DNA from: WRGT01 sp942493035
GTDB taxonomy: Bacteria > Spirochaetota > UBA4802 > UBA5550
Direction of reading: 5' to 3'
Assembly (NCBI GenBank): GCA_942493035.1
Contig: OW818666.1
Coordinates: 186,001 to 250,000, forward strand
Length of the DNA: 64,000 bases
The position numbers and the translations under genes are program-made. This document shows positions 43,480-52,949 of the stretch, piece after piece (the first letter of the stretch is position 1; every line of letters begins with the position of its first letter). The notes below the pieces were generated by a model. The model saw only the letters and a program-made list of their open reading frames with translations. It had not been told where the DNA came from and did no database searches.

Positions 43480-44112
43480 ATGAAATATTCCATATTATTT
43501 ATTTCCCTGATTATTTTAAGCTGTGCAACTGCAGATATAAATATTGATGAAGCTGCTGTGAAGTCTCTTAAAGTAATTGCATTAGTTCCATTCAAATCCA
43601 CCTCCAGTGCAGATAACTTAAAAACAGAAATTTATGAAGAAGCAGAGGAGGTTTTTTCTTCAGCTTTGGTTAGAATGAATTTTAAAATTATACCGAAAGA
43701 GAAAATGGGAATTGAATCAGTTGAAAAAAAAAGTATATCGTCTGATGCTGTACTTGATGATGCTGTTAAATCTGCCATATCAGCCGGTGCTGATGCAGTC
43801 TTGATTGGTGATATAATTGTAAATGAAGAGGTTGTGCGGGATATCCATCCACGTAAAACAATTTTTTTCAGCGGTTTAAAATTTCGGGAACGTGACGATG
43901 AAATCAAGACTCAGACTATCTATAAATTTCAGATTTCTGTAAAGATTGTGGATGTGAAAAACGGTTCGGTAATTCTGTCGATGAAAAACCGGTACATTGA
44001 GGCTGAAAAAGATGATTATCTACCCGGATATCTATCACTTGATACATACCGGGCGCTTACTTTAAAAAAACTCTCAGATGAAATGGTTGAAAAACTGAAC
44101 CCCGGAAAATAA
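43480..44112 (+). CDS. CsgG/LpoB-like lipoprotein
   Basis: 210 residues from the ATG at 43480, preceded by GAGGTG. The short leader ends in IILSC, a lipobox. The body (VIALVPFKSTSS, EEVFSSALVRMNFKIIPKEK, ISAGADAVLIGDIIVNEE, ISVKIVDVKNGSVILSMKNR) follows the CsgG/LpoB/GNA1162 pattern of outer-membrane lipoproteins. Related domains are in the proteins at 23987 and 59917. Function unknown; such proteins may activate cell-wall enzymes or form export pores. Confidence 0.7.
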   Translation: MKYSILFISLIILSCATADINIDEAAVKSLKVIALVPFKSTSSADNLKTEIYEEAEEVFSSALVRMNFKIIPKEKMGIESVEKKSISSDAVLDDAVKSAISAGADAVLIGDIIVNEEVVRDIHPRKTIFFSGLKFRERDDEIKTQTIYKFQISVKIVDVKNGSVILSMKNRYIEAEKDDYLPGYLSLDTYRALTLKKLSDEMVEKLNPGK

Positions 44113-44137
44113 TATAGTAAAGGCAGTTTTACAGGGT

Positions 44138-44211
44138 CTAAGGGGCGTTAGCCCCTTTTAAGCCCCGTAGGGCTCCCTGCGGCCCGGGTAACGGAGCTTC
44201 CGGGGCCGCTC
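44138..44211. repeat. Cluster of three GC-rich hairpins
   Basis: AAGGGGC-GTTA-GCCCCTT, AGCCC-CGTA-GGGCT and GCGGCCC...GGGGCCGC follow each other between two genes. Likely a REP unit rather than a clean terminator, since no T run follows. Confidence 0.6.
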
Positions 44212-44235
44212 AAAAATAAATTTTATGGAGATTTT

Positions 44236-44739
44236 ATGATTAAATATTCTGAAACAGATTTAAACAAAATTGATGAAAATATTTTCAAACTGATCGGATC
44301 GGACTGGATGCTTATAACTGCCGGCACAGAGGATTCTTTCAACACAATGACAGCGTCATGGGGAGGTTTAGGTGTGTTATGGAATAAACCGGTCTCCTAT
44401 ATTTTTGTCAGGCCCCAGCGTTATACTTATGAGTTTCTTGAAAAGAATAAGTCGTATTCACTTTCATTCTTTGATGAAAAATACAGAAAAGCTCTTTCCC
44501 TTTGCGGTTCAAAATCGGGGCGCGATCTTGATAAAGTTAAAGAGGCCGGGTTGACTCCTGTTGTATCAGATGATGGAATTGTACATTTTGCCGAAGCAAA
44601 ACTGGTTCTGGAGTGCAGTAAACTATATTACCAGGATATTGATCCCTCTCACTTTCTGGATAAAGCGATCGAGCAGTTTTATAATAAAGATTACCACAGA
44701 ATGTACATTGGCGAAATTAAAAATATTATAAAAAAATAG
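44236..44739 (+). CDS. Flavin reductase-like FMN-binding split-barrel protein
   Basis: 167 residues. Pattern of the flavoredoxin-like family: WMLITAGTEDSFNTMTASWG, PVSYIFVRPQRYTYEFLEKN, SLSFFDEKYRKALSLCGSKSGRDLDK. It should bind FMN and act as a small redox protein or reductase. GGAGATTTTATG start. No partner gene is adjacent. Confidence 0.82.
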   Translation: MIKYSETDLNKIDENIFKLIGSDWMLITAGTEDSFNTMTASWGGLGVLWNKPVSYIFVRPQRYTYEFLEKNKSYSLSFFDEKYRKALSLCGSKSGRDLDKVKEAGLTPVVSDDGIVHFAEAKLVLECSKLYYQDIDPSHFLDKAIEQFYNKDYHRMYIGEIKNIIKK

Positions 44740-44798
44740 ATCTGAAAGTCCGCTGTAATAATAGCTTTTAACTGAATTCCGGGGAAAACCTGAATCCT

Positions 44799-44854
44799 CT
44801 ATAGGAGGCTCTGACCCAGATTTTAGAAAAAATCGAGGTCAGAGCCTCCTATAG
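44799..44854. repeat. GGTCAGAGCC palindrome, 18-bp perfect arms
   Basis: Arms 44799-44816 (CTATAGGAGGCTCTGACC) and 44837-44854 pair perfectly around a 20-base AT-rich loop. Same core as 22311-22370. Confidence 0.85.
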
Positions 44855-44934
44855 ATTTTTTATGTGTAAACGCCTATATAATCCGAGTACTTCTTCGACG
44901 AATCTATCAAACATTCTTTTTTTATAAAAGAGTT

Positions 44935-45004
44935 CAGTATTTATTCCTTAATATTTCTAAAATAAAAAAATATATCTCCGCCGCCCAAGGCGACGGGGAT
45001 ATAT
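44935..45004. repeat. GCCGCC-family repeat, inverted orientation
   Basis: Begins with CAGTATTTATTCCTTAA, the reverse complement of the shared end at 37147-37163, and continues to the hairpin CTCCGCCGCCCAAGGCGACGGGG. It shows that the family inserts in both orientations. Confidence 0.7.
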
Positions 45005-45122
45005 AATTCCTGTTTTAAACAGTAATTATATAATTGAACAATTTATGAAAAAAGTAAAATAATAGAGCAATTATTCTCAATTAATATTGACAATAATCAT
45101 ATATGCAATTATATTAACTACT

Positions 45123-45938
45123 ATGGTAGTTAATATAATAAATCAATTAAGCAATCTTGGTCTTGGCGAGTATGAAGCCAGAGCCTATACGGAGCTGCTT
45201 CGTGCCGATGAACCATTGGGTGCTTATGAAATTGCAAAGAATTCACGGATACCGAGTTCCAAAATTTATGAAGTTATGATAAAGCTTGAAGAGAAGGGGA
45301 TAGTTCAGTCTGCAGAGACAGGTTCAGTAAAAAAATATATTCCGCTCGATCCTGCTGAATTCACTGCCCGGCATAGATTAAAGACTGAATCTTCTCTGGA
45401 GAAGTTTACAGAAGAAGTTGTTTCTCTGAAAAGTGACAACAGGAGTTCCGTAATTTTTAATATCAGCGAATATAATCTTCTTATTGATAAAGCATCAAGA
45501 ATGATATTCCTGGCGGAAAAAGAGATACTTATCTCTCTGTGGAATGAGGAGTTTGAACTTCTTGCAGATGTTATAAGTGAAGCTGAAAATAGAAACGTGA
45601 AAGTGGCTATAATTCACTTCGGAGAGATATCGGGTAAGTCTGGACAGCTCTTTCTTCATCCCATTGCGGATACCATCTATTCCGAAAAGGGTGGGCGCGG
45701 ACTTGTTGTTGTATGCGATTCCGGAGAAGCTCTTATGGGGACTGTATATGGTAACGGATCTGCAGATGGCGGCTTCAGTAAAAACAGCGGATTTGTCACT
45801 CTTGCTGAGGATTATATTAAACATGATATTTATATAATGAAAATAGTAAACCGTTATGAGTCGGAGTTAAAGAAGAGGTTTGGTGACAACTATGAAATGC
45901 TGCGGGATATTTTTTCGGACAGGGAGGAGGGGAGATGA
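45123..45938 (+). CDS. TrmB-family transcriptional regulator
   Basis: 271 residues from the ATG at 45123; a TTG at 45087 is less likely. N-terminal winged helix (LSNLGLGEYEARAYTELLRA, GAYEIAKNSRIPSSKIYEVM, KLEEKGIVQSAETGSVKKYI), then a PLD-like effector domain (EILISLWNEEFELLADVISE). TrmB proteins sense sugars or other metabolites. Overlaps the aminotransferase gene by four bases and may control it, which is unusual for this family. Confidence 0.83.
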   Translation: MVVNIINQLSNLGLGEYEARAYTELLRADEPLGAYEIAKNSRIPSSKIYEVMIKLEEKGIVQSAETGSVKKYIPLDPAEFTARHRLKTESSLEKFTEEVVSLKSDNRSSVIFNISEYNLLIDKASRMIFLAEKEILISLWNEEFELLADVISEAENRNVKVAIIHFGEISGKSGQLFLHPIADTIYSEKGGRGLVVVCDSGEALMGTVYGNGSADGGFSKNSGFVTLAEDYIKHDIYIMKIVNRYESELKKRFGDNYEMLRDIFSDREEGR

Positions 45939-46792
45939 AAATTTATATTGATGGAGAGTTTTACGCGAAAGAGGATGCTAAAGTTTCAGTCTTTGATCAC
46001 GGTCTGCTTTACGGTGACGGAATTTTTGAGGGGATACGGGTATACAACGGAACGGTCTTCCGCCTTACGGAGCATATCGATAGATTGTTCTCAAGCGCTC
46101 AGGCGATACTTCTCGACATCGGCATGACGCGTGCTGATGTAATGAAAGCAGTTGAAGATACTGTAAAGGTTAATGAAAGAGAGAATGCATATATCCGTCT
46201 TGTTGTGACAAGAGGGGTTGGAGATCTGGGGATCAATCCTTACCTGTGTAAAAAAGCATCTGTAATTATTATTGTTGGAGATATAAGTCTTTATCCTGAA
46301 GAATTTTATAAAAACGGGATAGCGATTGTAACATCTTCTGTCAGGCGCATATCACCCGACCAGTTTGACACCCGGATAAAATCTCTGAATTATCTGAATA
46401 ATATTCTGGCGAAAATTGAAGCCGTTCAGGCGGGATGCATGGAGGCTGTAATGCTTGCCTCTGACGGTTATGTGGCGGAGTGTACAGCTGATAATATTTT
46501 CGTTGTAAAAAAAGGTATAGTGTATACTCCGCATAGTCATGGCTCCAGTCTCGAAGGTATTACCCGCGGTGCGGTAATTGATGCTGCGGGGAATCTTAAA
46601 ATTGAATGCCGTGAAACAAGGATGACACAGTACGATCTATACACTGCGGATGAAGTTTTTATCACCGGTACCGGCGCGGAGATAATGCCTGTTACAAAGA
46701 TTGACGGGAGAGTAATCGGTGATGGTCAATGCGGTACAGTAACTGCTTCTTTGAGGAGGGAGTTCTGGAAAATTGTCGGAATTGATAAATAG
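45935..46792 (+). CDS. ilvE: Class IV aminotransferase (branched-chain type)
   Basis: 285 residues of the fold-type IV PLP family: VFDHGLLYGDGIFEGIRVYN, PLP Lys149 in RIKSLNYLNNILAK, and the substrate loop CTADNIFVVK ... GITRGAVI. The pattern is that of branched-chain amino acid aminotransferases; a D-amino-acid transaminase cannot be excluded by eye. Transcribed with the TrmB gene and followed by a strong terminator. Confidence 0.85.
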   Translation: MKIYIDGEFYAKEDAKVSVFDHGLLYGDGIFEGIRVYNGTVFRLTEHIDRLFSSAQAILLDIGMTRADVMKAVEDTVKVNERENAYIRLVVTRGVGDLGINPYLCKKASVIIIVGDISLYPEEFYKNGIAIVTSSVRRISPDQFDTRIKSLNYLNNILAKIEAVQAGCMEAVMLASDGYVAECTADNIFVVKKGIVYTPHSHGSSLEGITRGAVIDAAGNLKIECRETRMTQYDLYTADEVFITGTGAEIMPVTKIDGRVIGDGQCGTVTASLRREFWKIVGIDK

Positions 46793-46822
46793 ACAATTTT
46801 AATTATACGTTTATTTTTTCAC

Positions 46823-46851
46823 AAAACGCTTCCAGTTGGAAGCGTTTTTTT
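46823..46851 (+). terminator. Intrinsic terminator after ilvE-like gene
   Basis: AAAACGCTTCC-AGTT-GGAAGCGTTTT and a T run. Confidence 0.92.
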
Positions 46852-46916
46852 ATTATACCTCTGAACATTCCCTGCTTTAAAATTATCAATTATAGTCACA
46901 ATATTTAACTATAAGT

Positions 46917-46976
46917 ATAATTATTTAACCTTTGGTTAAATAATTATTGACTTTTACTATATACTCTGTATATAAA
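46917..46976 (+). promoter_or_regulatory. Operator palindrome and promoter upstream of the second CoA-transferase gene
   Basis: Arms 46917-46930 and 46934-46947 (TAATTATTTAACC / GGTTAAATAATTA) pair over 14 bp around TTT. The right arm runs into TTGACT (46947-46952), and TATAAA follows 18 bases later (46971-46976). A protein bound to the palindrome would cover the -35 box. The TetR gene at 48922 is the nearest candidate. Confidence 0.7.
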
Positions 46977-47175
46977 ACATACATTCTTTAGCCGCTGTTT
47001 TATATTTATGTCAAATTCTAAGACGAAAAGAGAATAGATGTGTAAAATCTGTCATCGATTTATGCGGTAAAGTGCACTTCAATCAGGGTCAGGGCAAATA
47101 GGGTAAAAAATAGCATAAAGTCAGAATTCAGGGAGCAATTTTTAGTTTTTATTACAGATATAGAAGGAGATAAAA

Positions 47176-48594
47176 ATGGCTTACGAAATGAATTACGATT
47201 CGAAAAAAGATGTAACTCAGCAGTATCGTGACAAACTCCGCACTGCCGATGAAGCTGTTAAATGCGTAAAGTCTGGTGACTGGGTGACTTATGCTTTTTT
47301 TAACGGTAAACCGATTGCCTGTGATGCAGCTCTTGCAGGAAGGAAAGATGAGCTTAAAGATGTTCAGGTCTACGGTGCTGTTACAATTCCTCCAATCCCC
47401 GATGTTCTCAGTAAAGATCCGAAGGGCGAGGTTTTTACCTATGGTGATTTTCATTATTCTCTGCTGACCCGTATAATGAAGATGCAGTATGCCGACCAGG
47501 TTCATTATTGCCCTCTTAATTTTGGAGAGACCGACTGGCAGTGCGAGCATCTGCATGGAGACCTGTATGATTATGATCCTGACAAGACCGGTATAAGACT
47601 TCAGGATGTCCATATAATGCGCGTGGCTCCCATGGATGAGAACGGGTTTTTTAATTTTGGAATGAACAATGCATGCATGTACAGCTGGTGTAAAGCCCCA
47701 AAGGTTATAGTTGAAGTAAATAAAAATATGCCGGTAGCCATGGGTGGAGCCCGTGAGTCCATACATGTTTCACAGATCGATTATATAGTAGAAAGTGATA
47801 ATGATCAGCTCTTTGAGCTTCCGAATATTGAAGCTACAGATGTTGAAAAGAAAATAGCTGAGCATGTATTCAAGTATCTTAAAGATGGCGCTTGCATCCA
47901 GCTTGGAATCGGCGGTATGCCTAACACGCTTGGTCATATGATTGCGAAGAGCGATCTGAAAAATCTTGGCGGACATACCGAGATGCTTGTTGATGCTTTC
48001 ATGGAGATGTATATTTCAGGGAGAATGAATAATTCCAAGAAAGATATAGACCGCTGGAAAACAGTTTATACATTCGCGCTCGGAAGCAGAAAACTTTATG
48101 ACTGGATGCACAACAATCCGGCTTTAGCTTCATATAATGTGGGATATGTAAATCACATCGATACAATTAAGTCAATCAACGATTTTATGTCCATTAACTC
48201 GGCAATTGAAGTGGATCTTGTAGGCCAGGTCAATGCAGAGAGTAACGGCTTTCAGCAGATCTCCGGTAACGGCGGGATGCTAGATTTTGTACAGGGCTCC
48301 TTCTGGTCGAAGGGCGGTAAGAGCTTTATATGTATTCCTTCAACTTATACTCTCCCTGATGGTAAAGTTCTGTCAAGAGTTGTACCGTACTTCAAGCCCG
48401 GAACTGCAGTGACAATACCAAGGCAGTCAGTACAGTTTATAGCTACAGAATACGGATGCGTAAACCTGAAACTCAACCCGCTATGGATGAGAGCAGAAAA
48501 ACTGATCTCAATTGCTCACCCCGACTTTCAGGATGAACTCGTTAAGGCGGCTGAAGAGCAGAAGATCTGGAGACGGACGAATAAGATATTGTAA
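47176..48594 (+). CDS. CoA-transferase, probably butyryl-CoA:acetate type
   Basis: 472 residues, paralogous to the gene at 37321. Shares GGARESIHVSQIDYIVES, LQLGIGGMPNTLGHMIAKSD and catalytic Glu269 in GHTEMLVDAF. Its QQISGNGGMLDFVQGSFW stretch matches the GNGGMLDFV pattern of butyryl-CoA:acetate CoA-transferases rather than 4-hydroxybutyrate ones. It would make butyrate or a similar acid from its CoA ester at the end of a fermentation route. Strong AGAAGGAGA site; own promoter and operator. Confidence 0.87.
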   Translation: MAYEMNYDSKKDVTQQYRDKLRTADEAVKCVKSGDWVTYAFFNGKPIACDAALAGRKDELKDVQVYGAVTIPPIPDVLSKDPKGEVFTYGDFHYSLLTRIMKMQYADQVHYCPLNFGETDWQCEHLHGDLYDYDPDKTGIRLQDVHIMRVAPMDENGFFNFGMNNACMYSWCKAPKVIVEVNKNMPVAMGGARESIHVSQIDYIVESDNDQLFELPNIEATDVEKKIAEHVFKYLKDGACIQLGIGGMPNTLGHMIAKSDLKNLGGHTEMLVDAFMEMYISGRMNNSKKDIDRWKTVYTFALGSRKLYDWMHNNPALASYNVGYVNHIDTIKSINDFMSINSAIEVDLVGQVNAESNGFQQISGNGGMLDFVQGSFWSKGGKSFICIPSTYTLPDGKVLSRVVPYFKPGTAVTIPRQSVQFIATEYGCVNLKLNPLWMRAEKLISIAHPDFQDELVKAAEEQKIWRRTNKIL

Positions 48595-48633
48595 AAGATG
48601 AATGGGTGAAAACATATTCGCCCATTCATCTTT

Positions 48634-48762
48634 ACCGCCCCTATCCGCCTTATCGGGCACCTTTCTCCCATGGTGAGATGGGGAAAGGGATAAACGGAGT
48701 TTTCCATATTTCTCCACCTTCTCATCAAGGGGGAGATGGCCAGGGGCCAATGGGGGCGGGGA
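48634..48762. repeat. CCTTCCCCAT-type REP pair
   Basis: CCGCCCCTATCCGCC..GGGCACCTTTCTCCCATGG and GAGATGGGGAAAGG, followed by a second related unit with CTCCACCTTCTCATCAAGG and GGGGGCGGGG. Two units in opposing arrangement, like a BIME. Confidence 0.7.
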
Positions 48763-48921
48763 GTTGGAATACGATTTATTCCTCTCCCCTCCATTCATTT
48801 ATATGTGCGATAAGGCCGTAGTCTATATCCAGTGGGCGGTGCAGCCCATTCATTTTAATATTTGACTATCAACAAAAAAAGAAATATCTTGAAAACATAC
48901 AATATTCAAAAGAGAGATTAT

Positions 48922-49578
48922 ATGCTTCATAAATCGCCGGTTGAAAAGAGAATTAAGCGTGAGAAGCTCCGCAGAGCTGAGGATATACTGGCTGCTGCTC
49001 AGAAAGTTATGCTCGAGAAGGGGTATAACGGAGCTACGATGGATGATATTGCCGCAGAGGCCGGTCTCACCAAACCTACGGTATATCAGTATTTTAAAAC
49101 AAAAGATGAACTCTTTGTACAGCTTGTTGAACCTCTGATTCAATCGCTTGCGTTAAAACTTGAAGCTGTACGGATACTGCTTGAGGAGAAGAAGTATCAG
49201 GCGGGGCGAGAAATTATCGGTGATGTGTTCGATGTGTATTACGGAACTTTTGAAGAGAATCCCGATCTGTTTAAGTTGTTTAATATTTTTCTTCAGTTTG
49301 GAGTTCAGTACAATATGAACGCTGAATCTTATGCTGTAATCAGATTATGGGGCAATAAATGTTTTACAGAGGGTAACTCTATAGCATCACTTTCAGTTGA
49401 ACAGGGCTTTTTCAGAGAAACGGATATTTATCACTCAACAGATTTTGTCTGGGGCGCCTTCTGGGGGATTGTTCAGGTGGAGCAGAACAAGTGGGGTAAG
49501 GAGGGTATCAGCCCTTATCTTAAACCTGTTTTAAAATACGCAGAAAATATTCTTGCCTCGGCACTGCTTCTAAGATAG
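48922..49578 (+). CDS. TetR-family transcriptional regulator
   Basis: 218 residues from the ATG at 48922, preceded by AGAGAG; an upstream in-frame ATG at 48862 has no site. The HTH is clear: ILAAAQKVMLEKGYNGATMD, then AGLTKPTVYQYFKTKDELF. Ligand domain unrecognised. Next to a CoA-transferase with an operator-like palindrome, so it may regulate fatty-acid or butyrate genes; that is a guess from position. Confidence 0.85.
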   Translation: MLHKSPVEKRIKREKLRRAEDILAAAQKVMLEKGYNGATMDDIAAEAGLTKPTVYQYFKTKDELFVQLVEPLIQSLALKLEAVRILLEEKKYQAGREIIGDVFDVYYGTFEENPDLFKLFNIFLQFGVQYNMNAESYAVIRLWGNKCFTEGNSIASLSVEQGFFRETDIYHSTDFVWGAFWGIVQVEQNKWGKEGISPYLKPVLKYAENILASALLLR

Positions 49579-49607
49579 ATTGCAGTAATATAAAGGGGTA
49601 TGATAAA

Positions 49608-50057
49608 ATGAATCTATTAGAAAGAATCGAAGCTGGAATGAAAGAAGCTTTAAAATCGGGGGACAAGGACCGGTCTGAGACTCTTAAGATGCTTAAGTCG
49701 GACATGATGTATGAAAAAGGGAAAACCGGGAAGGATCTCACTGATGAGCAGATGCAGGAATCTGTTATGCGCGGAGCCAAGAGGAGAAAAGAGTCGATCC
49801 GGGAGTATGACGCTGCGGGGAGAAAAGATCTTTCTGATAAAGAGGCGATTGAACTTAAAATTATTGAAGAGTTCCTCCCTGCGCAGATGAGTCAGGAAGA
49901 GATTGAAAAAGCTGTTGATAAAATATTGAGCAGTGCCGGGGAAGTGTCTCAGAAGGATTTCGGTAAAATAATGGGACTGGCTTCTAAAGAACTTAAAGGT
50001 AAAGCCGATGGAGCAATAATCAAAGAGATTGTGCAGAAGAGACTTGAGGGGAAGTGA
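49608..50057 (+). CDS. yqeY: YqeY/GatB-like domain protein
   Basis: 149 residues with the family pattern: LLERIEAGMKEALKSGDKDR, TLKMLKSDM, RRKESIREYDAAGRKDLSDK, EEFLPAQMSQEEIE and GKIMGLASKELKGKADG. YqeY proteins resemble the tail domain of GatB and are thought to act in tRNA-linked steps; their true role is unsettled. The stop codon lies within the loop of the terminator. Confidence 0.93.
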   Translation: MNLLERIEAGMKEALKSGDKDRSETLKMLKSDMMYEKGKTGKDLTDEQMQESVMRGAKRRKESIREYDAAGRKDLSDKEAIELKIIEEFLPAQMSQEEIEKAVDKILSSAGEVSQKDFGKIMGLASKELKGKADGAIIKEIVQKRLEGK

Positions 50058-50068
50058 TTCCCCTCAAG
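50043..50068. terminator. Bidirectional terminator between yqeY and lysA
   Basis: CTTGAGGGGAA-GTGA-TTCCCCTCAAG, 11-bp perfect arms; the yqeY stop codon is in the loop region. Convergent genes on both sides. Confidence 0.85.
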
Positions 50069-50075
50069 GATTTTA

Positions 50076-51326
50076 TTATAGTCCGTTGAAATCTATAGTT
50101 GCGAAATAATCATCCATCGTTTCAGCTCTTCTTATCTGTTTTACCGAACCGTCCTCTTTAAGAAGAAGTTCAGCCGATCTTAATTTTCCGTTATAGTTGA
50201 ATCCCATTGCATATCCGTGAGCACCTGTGTCGTGGATAACAAGAGTGTCACCTGTTTTAATTTCAGGGAGCATTCTGTCTATTGCAAACTTATCATTGTT
50301 CTCGCAGAGCGATCCGGTGATATCGTATTTCTTCACCGGTTTGTCATCCTCTTTCCCTAGAATTGTTATATGGTGATATGCTCCGTAAAGCGCCGGTCTC
50401 ATTAAATCGGCCATGCACGCATCAACACCGATGTATGATTTATATATCTCTTTTTTATGGATAGCCTTTGTAACAAGAAATCCGAACGGCCCGGTAATAA
50501 GTCTTCCGCTCTCCATGCATATTCTCAACGGTTTCAGTCCGCGTCCGATGATAATCTCCTCGTATACTTCATGTATTCGTGATGAGATATATTCAAGATC
50601 GAGAGGTTTGTCCCCCGGTCTGTACGGTATCCCGAATCCGCCGCCAAGATTTACAAATTCAAAATCTATTTTAAGTTTTTCACTCAGATCGGCTATAAGT
50701 TCGAAGAGAATCTCTGCTGTATCTACAAAGTAGTCGGCATGGAGTTCGTTTGATGCAATCATTGTGTGAAGGCCGAAACGTTTAACACCTCTCTCCTTAA
50801 CTGTCTTGTATGCCTCAAAGAGCTGGTCACGGGTAAGTCCGTATTTTGCCTCTTCGGGAATTCCAATTATTGCATTTCCCCCTTTAAGCGGACCGGGATT
50901 GTATCTGAATGAAATGATCTCCGGCAGTCCTGCATTTTTTTCAACATAATCGATATGAGTAATATCGTCGAGGTTAAGAGTCGCACCGAGTTTTCTGGCG
51001 TAAATGAATTCATCAGCAGGAGTGTTGTTCGATGTAAGCATGATGTTTTCGCCGCTGATTCCGGCTTTTTCAGCAATAACAAGTTCAGGAAGAGAGCTGC
51101 AGTCCGCACCGAAACCCTCTTCGCTTAGAAGTTTTACAAGATAGGGATTGGGGTTTGCTTTAACAGCAAAATACTCTTTAAATCCTGGAGCCCATGAAAA
51201 AGCCTTTATAAGTTTCTTAGCGTTCTCTCTGATCCCTTTTTCGTCATAAATATGAAAAGGGGTCGGATACTTCGCAGTAATCTCATCAATCTGTTGTTTT
51301 GTAAATGGAAGTGTTTTTGGAAGCAT
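50076..51326 (-). CDS. lysA: Diaminopimelate decarboxylase-family enzyme
   Basis: 416 residues, group IV PLP decarboxylase fold. PLP Lys56 in FAVKANPNP, the glycine-rich FVNLGGGFGIPY and ESGRLITGPFG, and the dimer-site SLCENNDKFAIDR and GAHGYAMGFNYNGKLR. The Cys in GSLCENNDK and the YNGKLRSAE pattern fit LysA. It makes lysine from meso-diaminopimelate; aspartate kinase at 61157 is the first enzyme of the same pathway. Monocistronic. Confidence 0.85.
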   Translation of the reverse strand: MLPKTLPFTKQQIDEITAKYPTPFHIYDEKGIRENAKKLIKAFSWAPGFKEYFAVKANPNPYLVKLLSEEGFGADCSSLPELVIAEKAGISGENIMLTSNNTPADEFIYARKLGATLNLDDITHIDYVEKNAGLPEIISFRYNPGPLKGGNAIIGIPEEAKYGLTRDQLFEAYKTVKERGVKRFGLHTMIASNELHADYFVDTAEILFELIADLSEKLKIDFEFVNLGGGFGIPYRPGDKPLDLEYISSRIHEVYEEIIIGRGLKPLRICMESGRLITGPFGFLVTKAIHKKEIYKSYIGVDACMADLMRPALYGAYHHITILGKEDDKPVKKYDITGSLCENNDKFAIDRMLPEIKTGDTLVIHDTGAHGYAMGFNYNGKLRSAELLLKEDGSVKQIRRAETMDDYFATIDFNGL

Positions 51327-51395
51327 ATAATCACCATGTAATAAATATTTTAAATCAATAATTATTCCTGAATATAATTATTAGTTTAAAAAAAA

Positions 51396-51470
51396 TATAT
51401 ATCCCCGCCGCCTTCGGCGGCGGGGATAATAGAGTTTTTTTATTTTAGATAAGTCAAGGAACAAATACTG
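51396..51470. repeat. GCCGCC-family repeat, perfect hairpin copy
   Basis: ATCCCCGCCGCC-TTC-GGCGGCGGGGAT (51401-51427), then AATAGAGTTTTTTT and the shared end CAAGGAACAAATACTG. An ATTATTCCTGAA at about 51361 looks like an inverted copy of that end, suggesting terminal inverted repeats. Confidence 0.85.
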
Positions 51471-51578
51471 ATTTTAAGTCTATTATCTCTGAAGATTATC
51501 GATGTTAGTGTCAACAAATAAAATCGGAGTTTTTGTGAAAATAGTGTAAAGTTTTAAAAGTACACGCACTCCTCTGTT

Positions 51579-51606
51579 TGCCCAGTCCGCCTCCCCATCC
51601 GCCGCT
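51579..51606. repeat. Partial CCTTCCCCAT-family REP
   Basis: CCCAGTCCGCCTCCCCATCCGCCG, the reverse complement of a GGCGGATGGGGAGG tail as seen after 12411. It lies about 270 bases beyond the IS110 coding end. The rest of 51327-51875 is AT-rich and carries no gene I can recognise. Confidence 0.6.
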
Positions 51607-51875
51607 ATGAGAAAGTCAAATTTAAGTGCTACCTTTTTTTAAATTTTTTTCTTTTAGCGTGCTCCTTTTTTTTAATAACCAGGCAGCCTGCAATTAAAAC
51701 GCTTTATATGCCGCTATTCGTACTTGTGTACAGTTTATTTATTCTTTAGCTTTTAATGGTGCTGATAAACCCTGTGACGTCCTCAGAAGGGACAGCGGAT
51801 AGGACATCATGCACCAAATTGTTAAATAAAGCATTGTAATGTACAGCTCCTTGTTTGTTATAATATCCTTAAACA

Positions 51876-52949
51876 TCAATGAACTAAACCAACCGTATAT
51901 GGTGTTCTATGAATTAACAGAGTCCGTAAACGAATAGCCAGTTTTCTTGCAACTGCAACAATCGCTTTCTTTCTGCTTCCCGAACTGTTAACAACATTAT
52001 TAAATATTTGCAGTAGTACCGGATCATATTTCAATGCTCGCCATGCGCACTCAACAAGCCATGACCGTACTAATTTATTTCCCTGTTTTGTAATATGACC
52101 TTTCCGTTCCGTTTCACCTGATGAATATTCACTTGGGATCAATCCCAGAAAACTTGAGAATTCAGCTTTATTGTGAAACCTGTCAAGACTTCCCCACTCC
52201 AGAACAAGTCTGATTGCTGTCAGAATACCGATACCAGGTGCGCTTTTTAGCAAGTCAACATCTTCTTTGTATGCTTCTGACTTTGCCAATATATGAATTT
52301 CTTTCAGCACCTGTTTCTGAAGTTCCCAGAGATGAAACAATTCATTGAACATAATACTGAAGTCAAATTTCAGTGATAAAGAAATATCCATCTCGGGAAT
52401 ACGTTCGTATGCTTTTTTATAATGTGTTCGATACCAACTGCCTCCCTGAAACTGATTGTCTAAGCCGTGAAACTCCAATGCCCTTCGGATCCTGTTACAT
52501 TCCCTTGTTATATCGCGTTGTAATTGCTCATATAAACGTGATATCTGGCGGTCTTCACGGCGCTTTCGATCTGGAACGTGGCAGATATGGTAATCGCCAC
52601 TTTCTAGATTCTTTGCCAGCCTCCGGCAGTCTATACGGTCATTTTTCTGCCGTTGTGTTTTCTCTTGAGTTACAGTATGTGGAGGCGTAACAATACAATC
52701 ATATCCGTCAGATTTCAACTGATCGTGTAATCCAAATCCCCTAAATCCGGCCTCATACATTACATGTATGAGGCAATCCGGAAATTTGTTGTTAAAATAG
52801 TTTTTAAGTACTTCATATTCAGCTGGCATACTCGCCTCATGAATTGTTACTTTTCCGCTTCGTACACATACTTTCCAAGTCTTTTTAGAATCTTCAAGAC
52901 CAATAAAAATTTCCTTGTTTTTAACTATATAGTTCATTAAATTACTCAT
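51876..52949 (-). mobile_element. IS110-family transposase (intact)
   Basis: 357 residues. N-terminal DEDD nuclease domain (IGLEDSKKTWKV, YEAGFRGFGLHD, QKNDRIDCRRLAKNL) and a C-terminal Transposase_20 domain (LKSAPGIGILTAIRL, EFSSFLGLIPSEYSSGETER, GNKLVRSWLVECAWRA, catalytic Ser in SSGSRKKAIVAVAR). The frame is complete and starts with MSNLMNYIVKNKE, directly after a perfect AAAGGAGGT ribosome-binding site. IS110 elements use a bridge RNA made from their non-coding end; the flanks at 51607-51875 or 52950-53060 should hold it. The element lies between REP sequences. Ends not defined; no terminal inverted repeat is obvious. Confidence 0.93.

Noticed and set aside
47152..47766. 204-residue frame on the minus strand under the CoA-transferase
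   Set aside because: It mirrors a strongly conserved gene and starts over the other strand's leader; no supporting start signal.
51327..51400. Lysine riboswitch upstream of lysA, and likewise upstream of lysC at 62432
   Set aside because: Neither leader shows the long, multi-stem conserved lysine element; only a short AT-rich leader and a repeat hairpin are visible.
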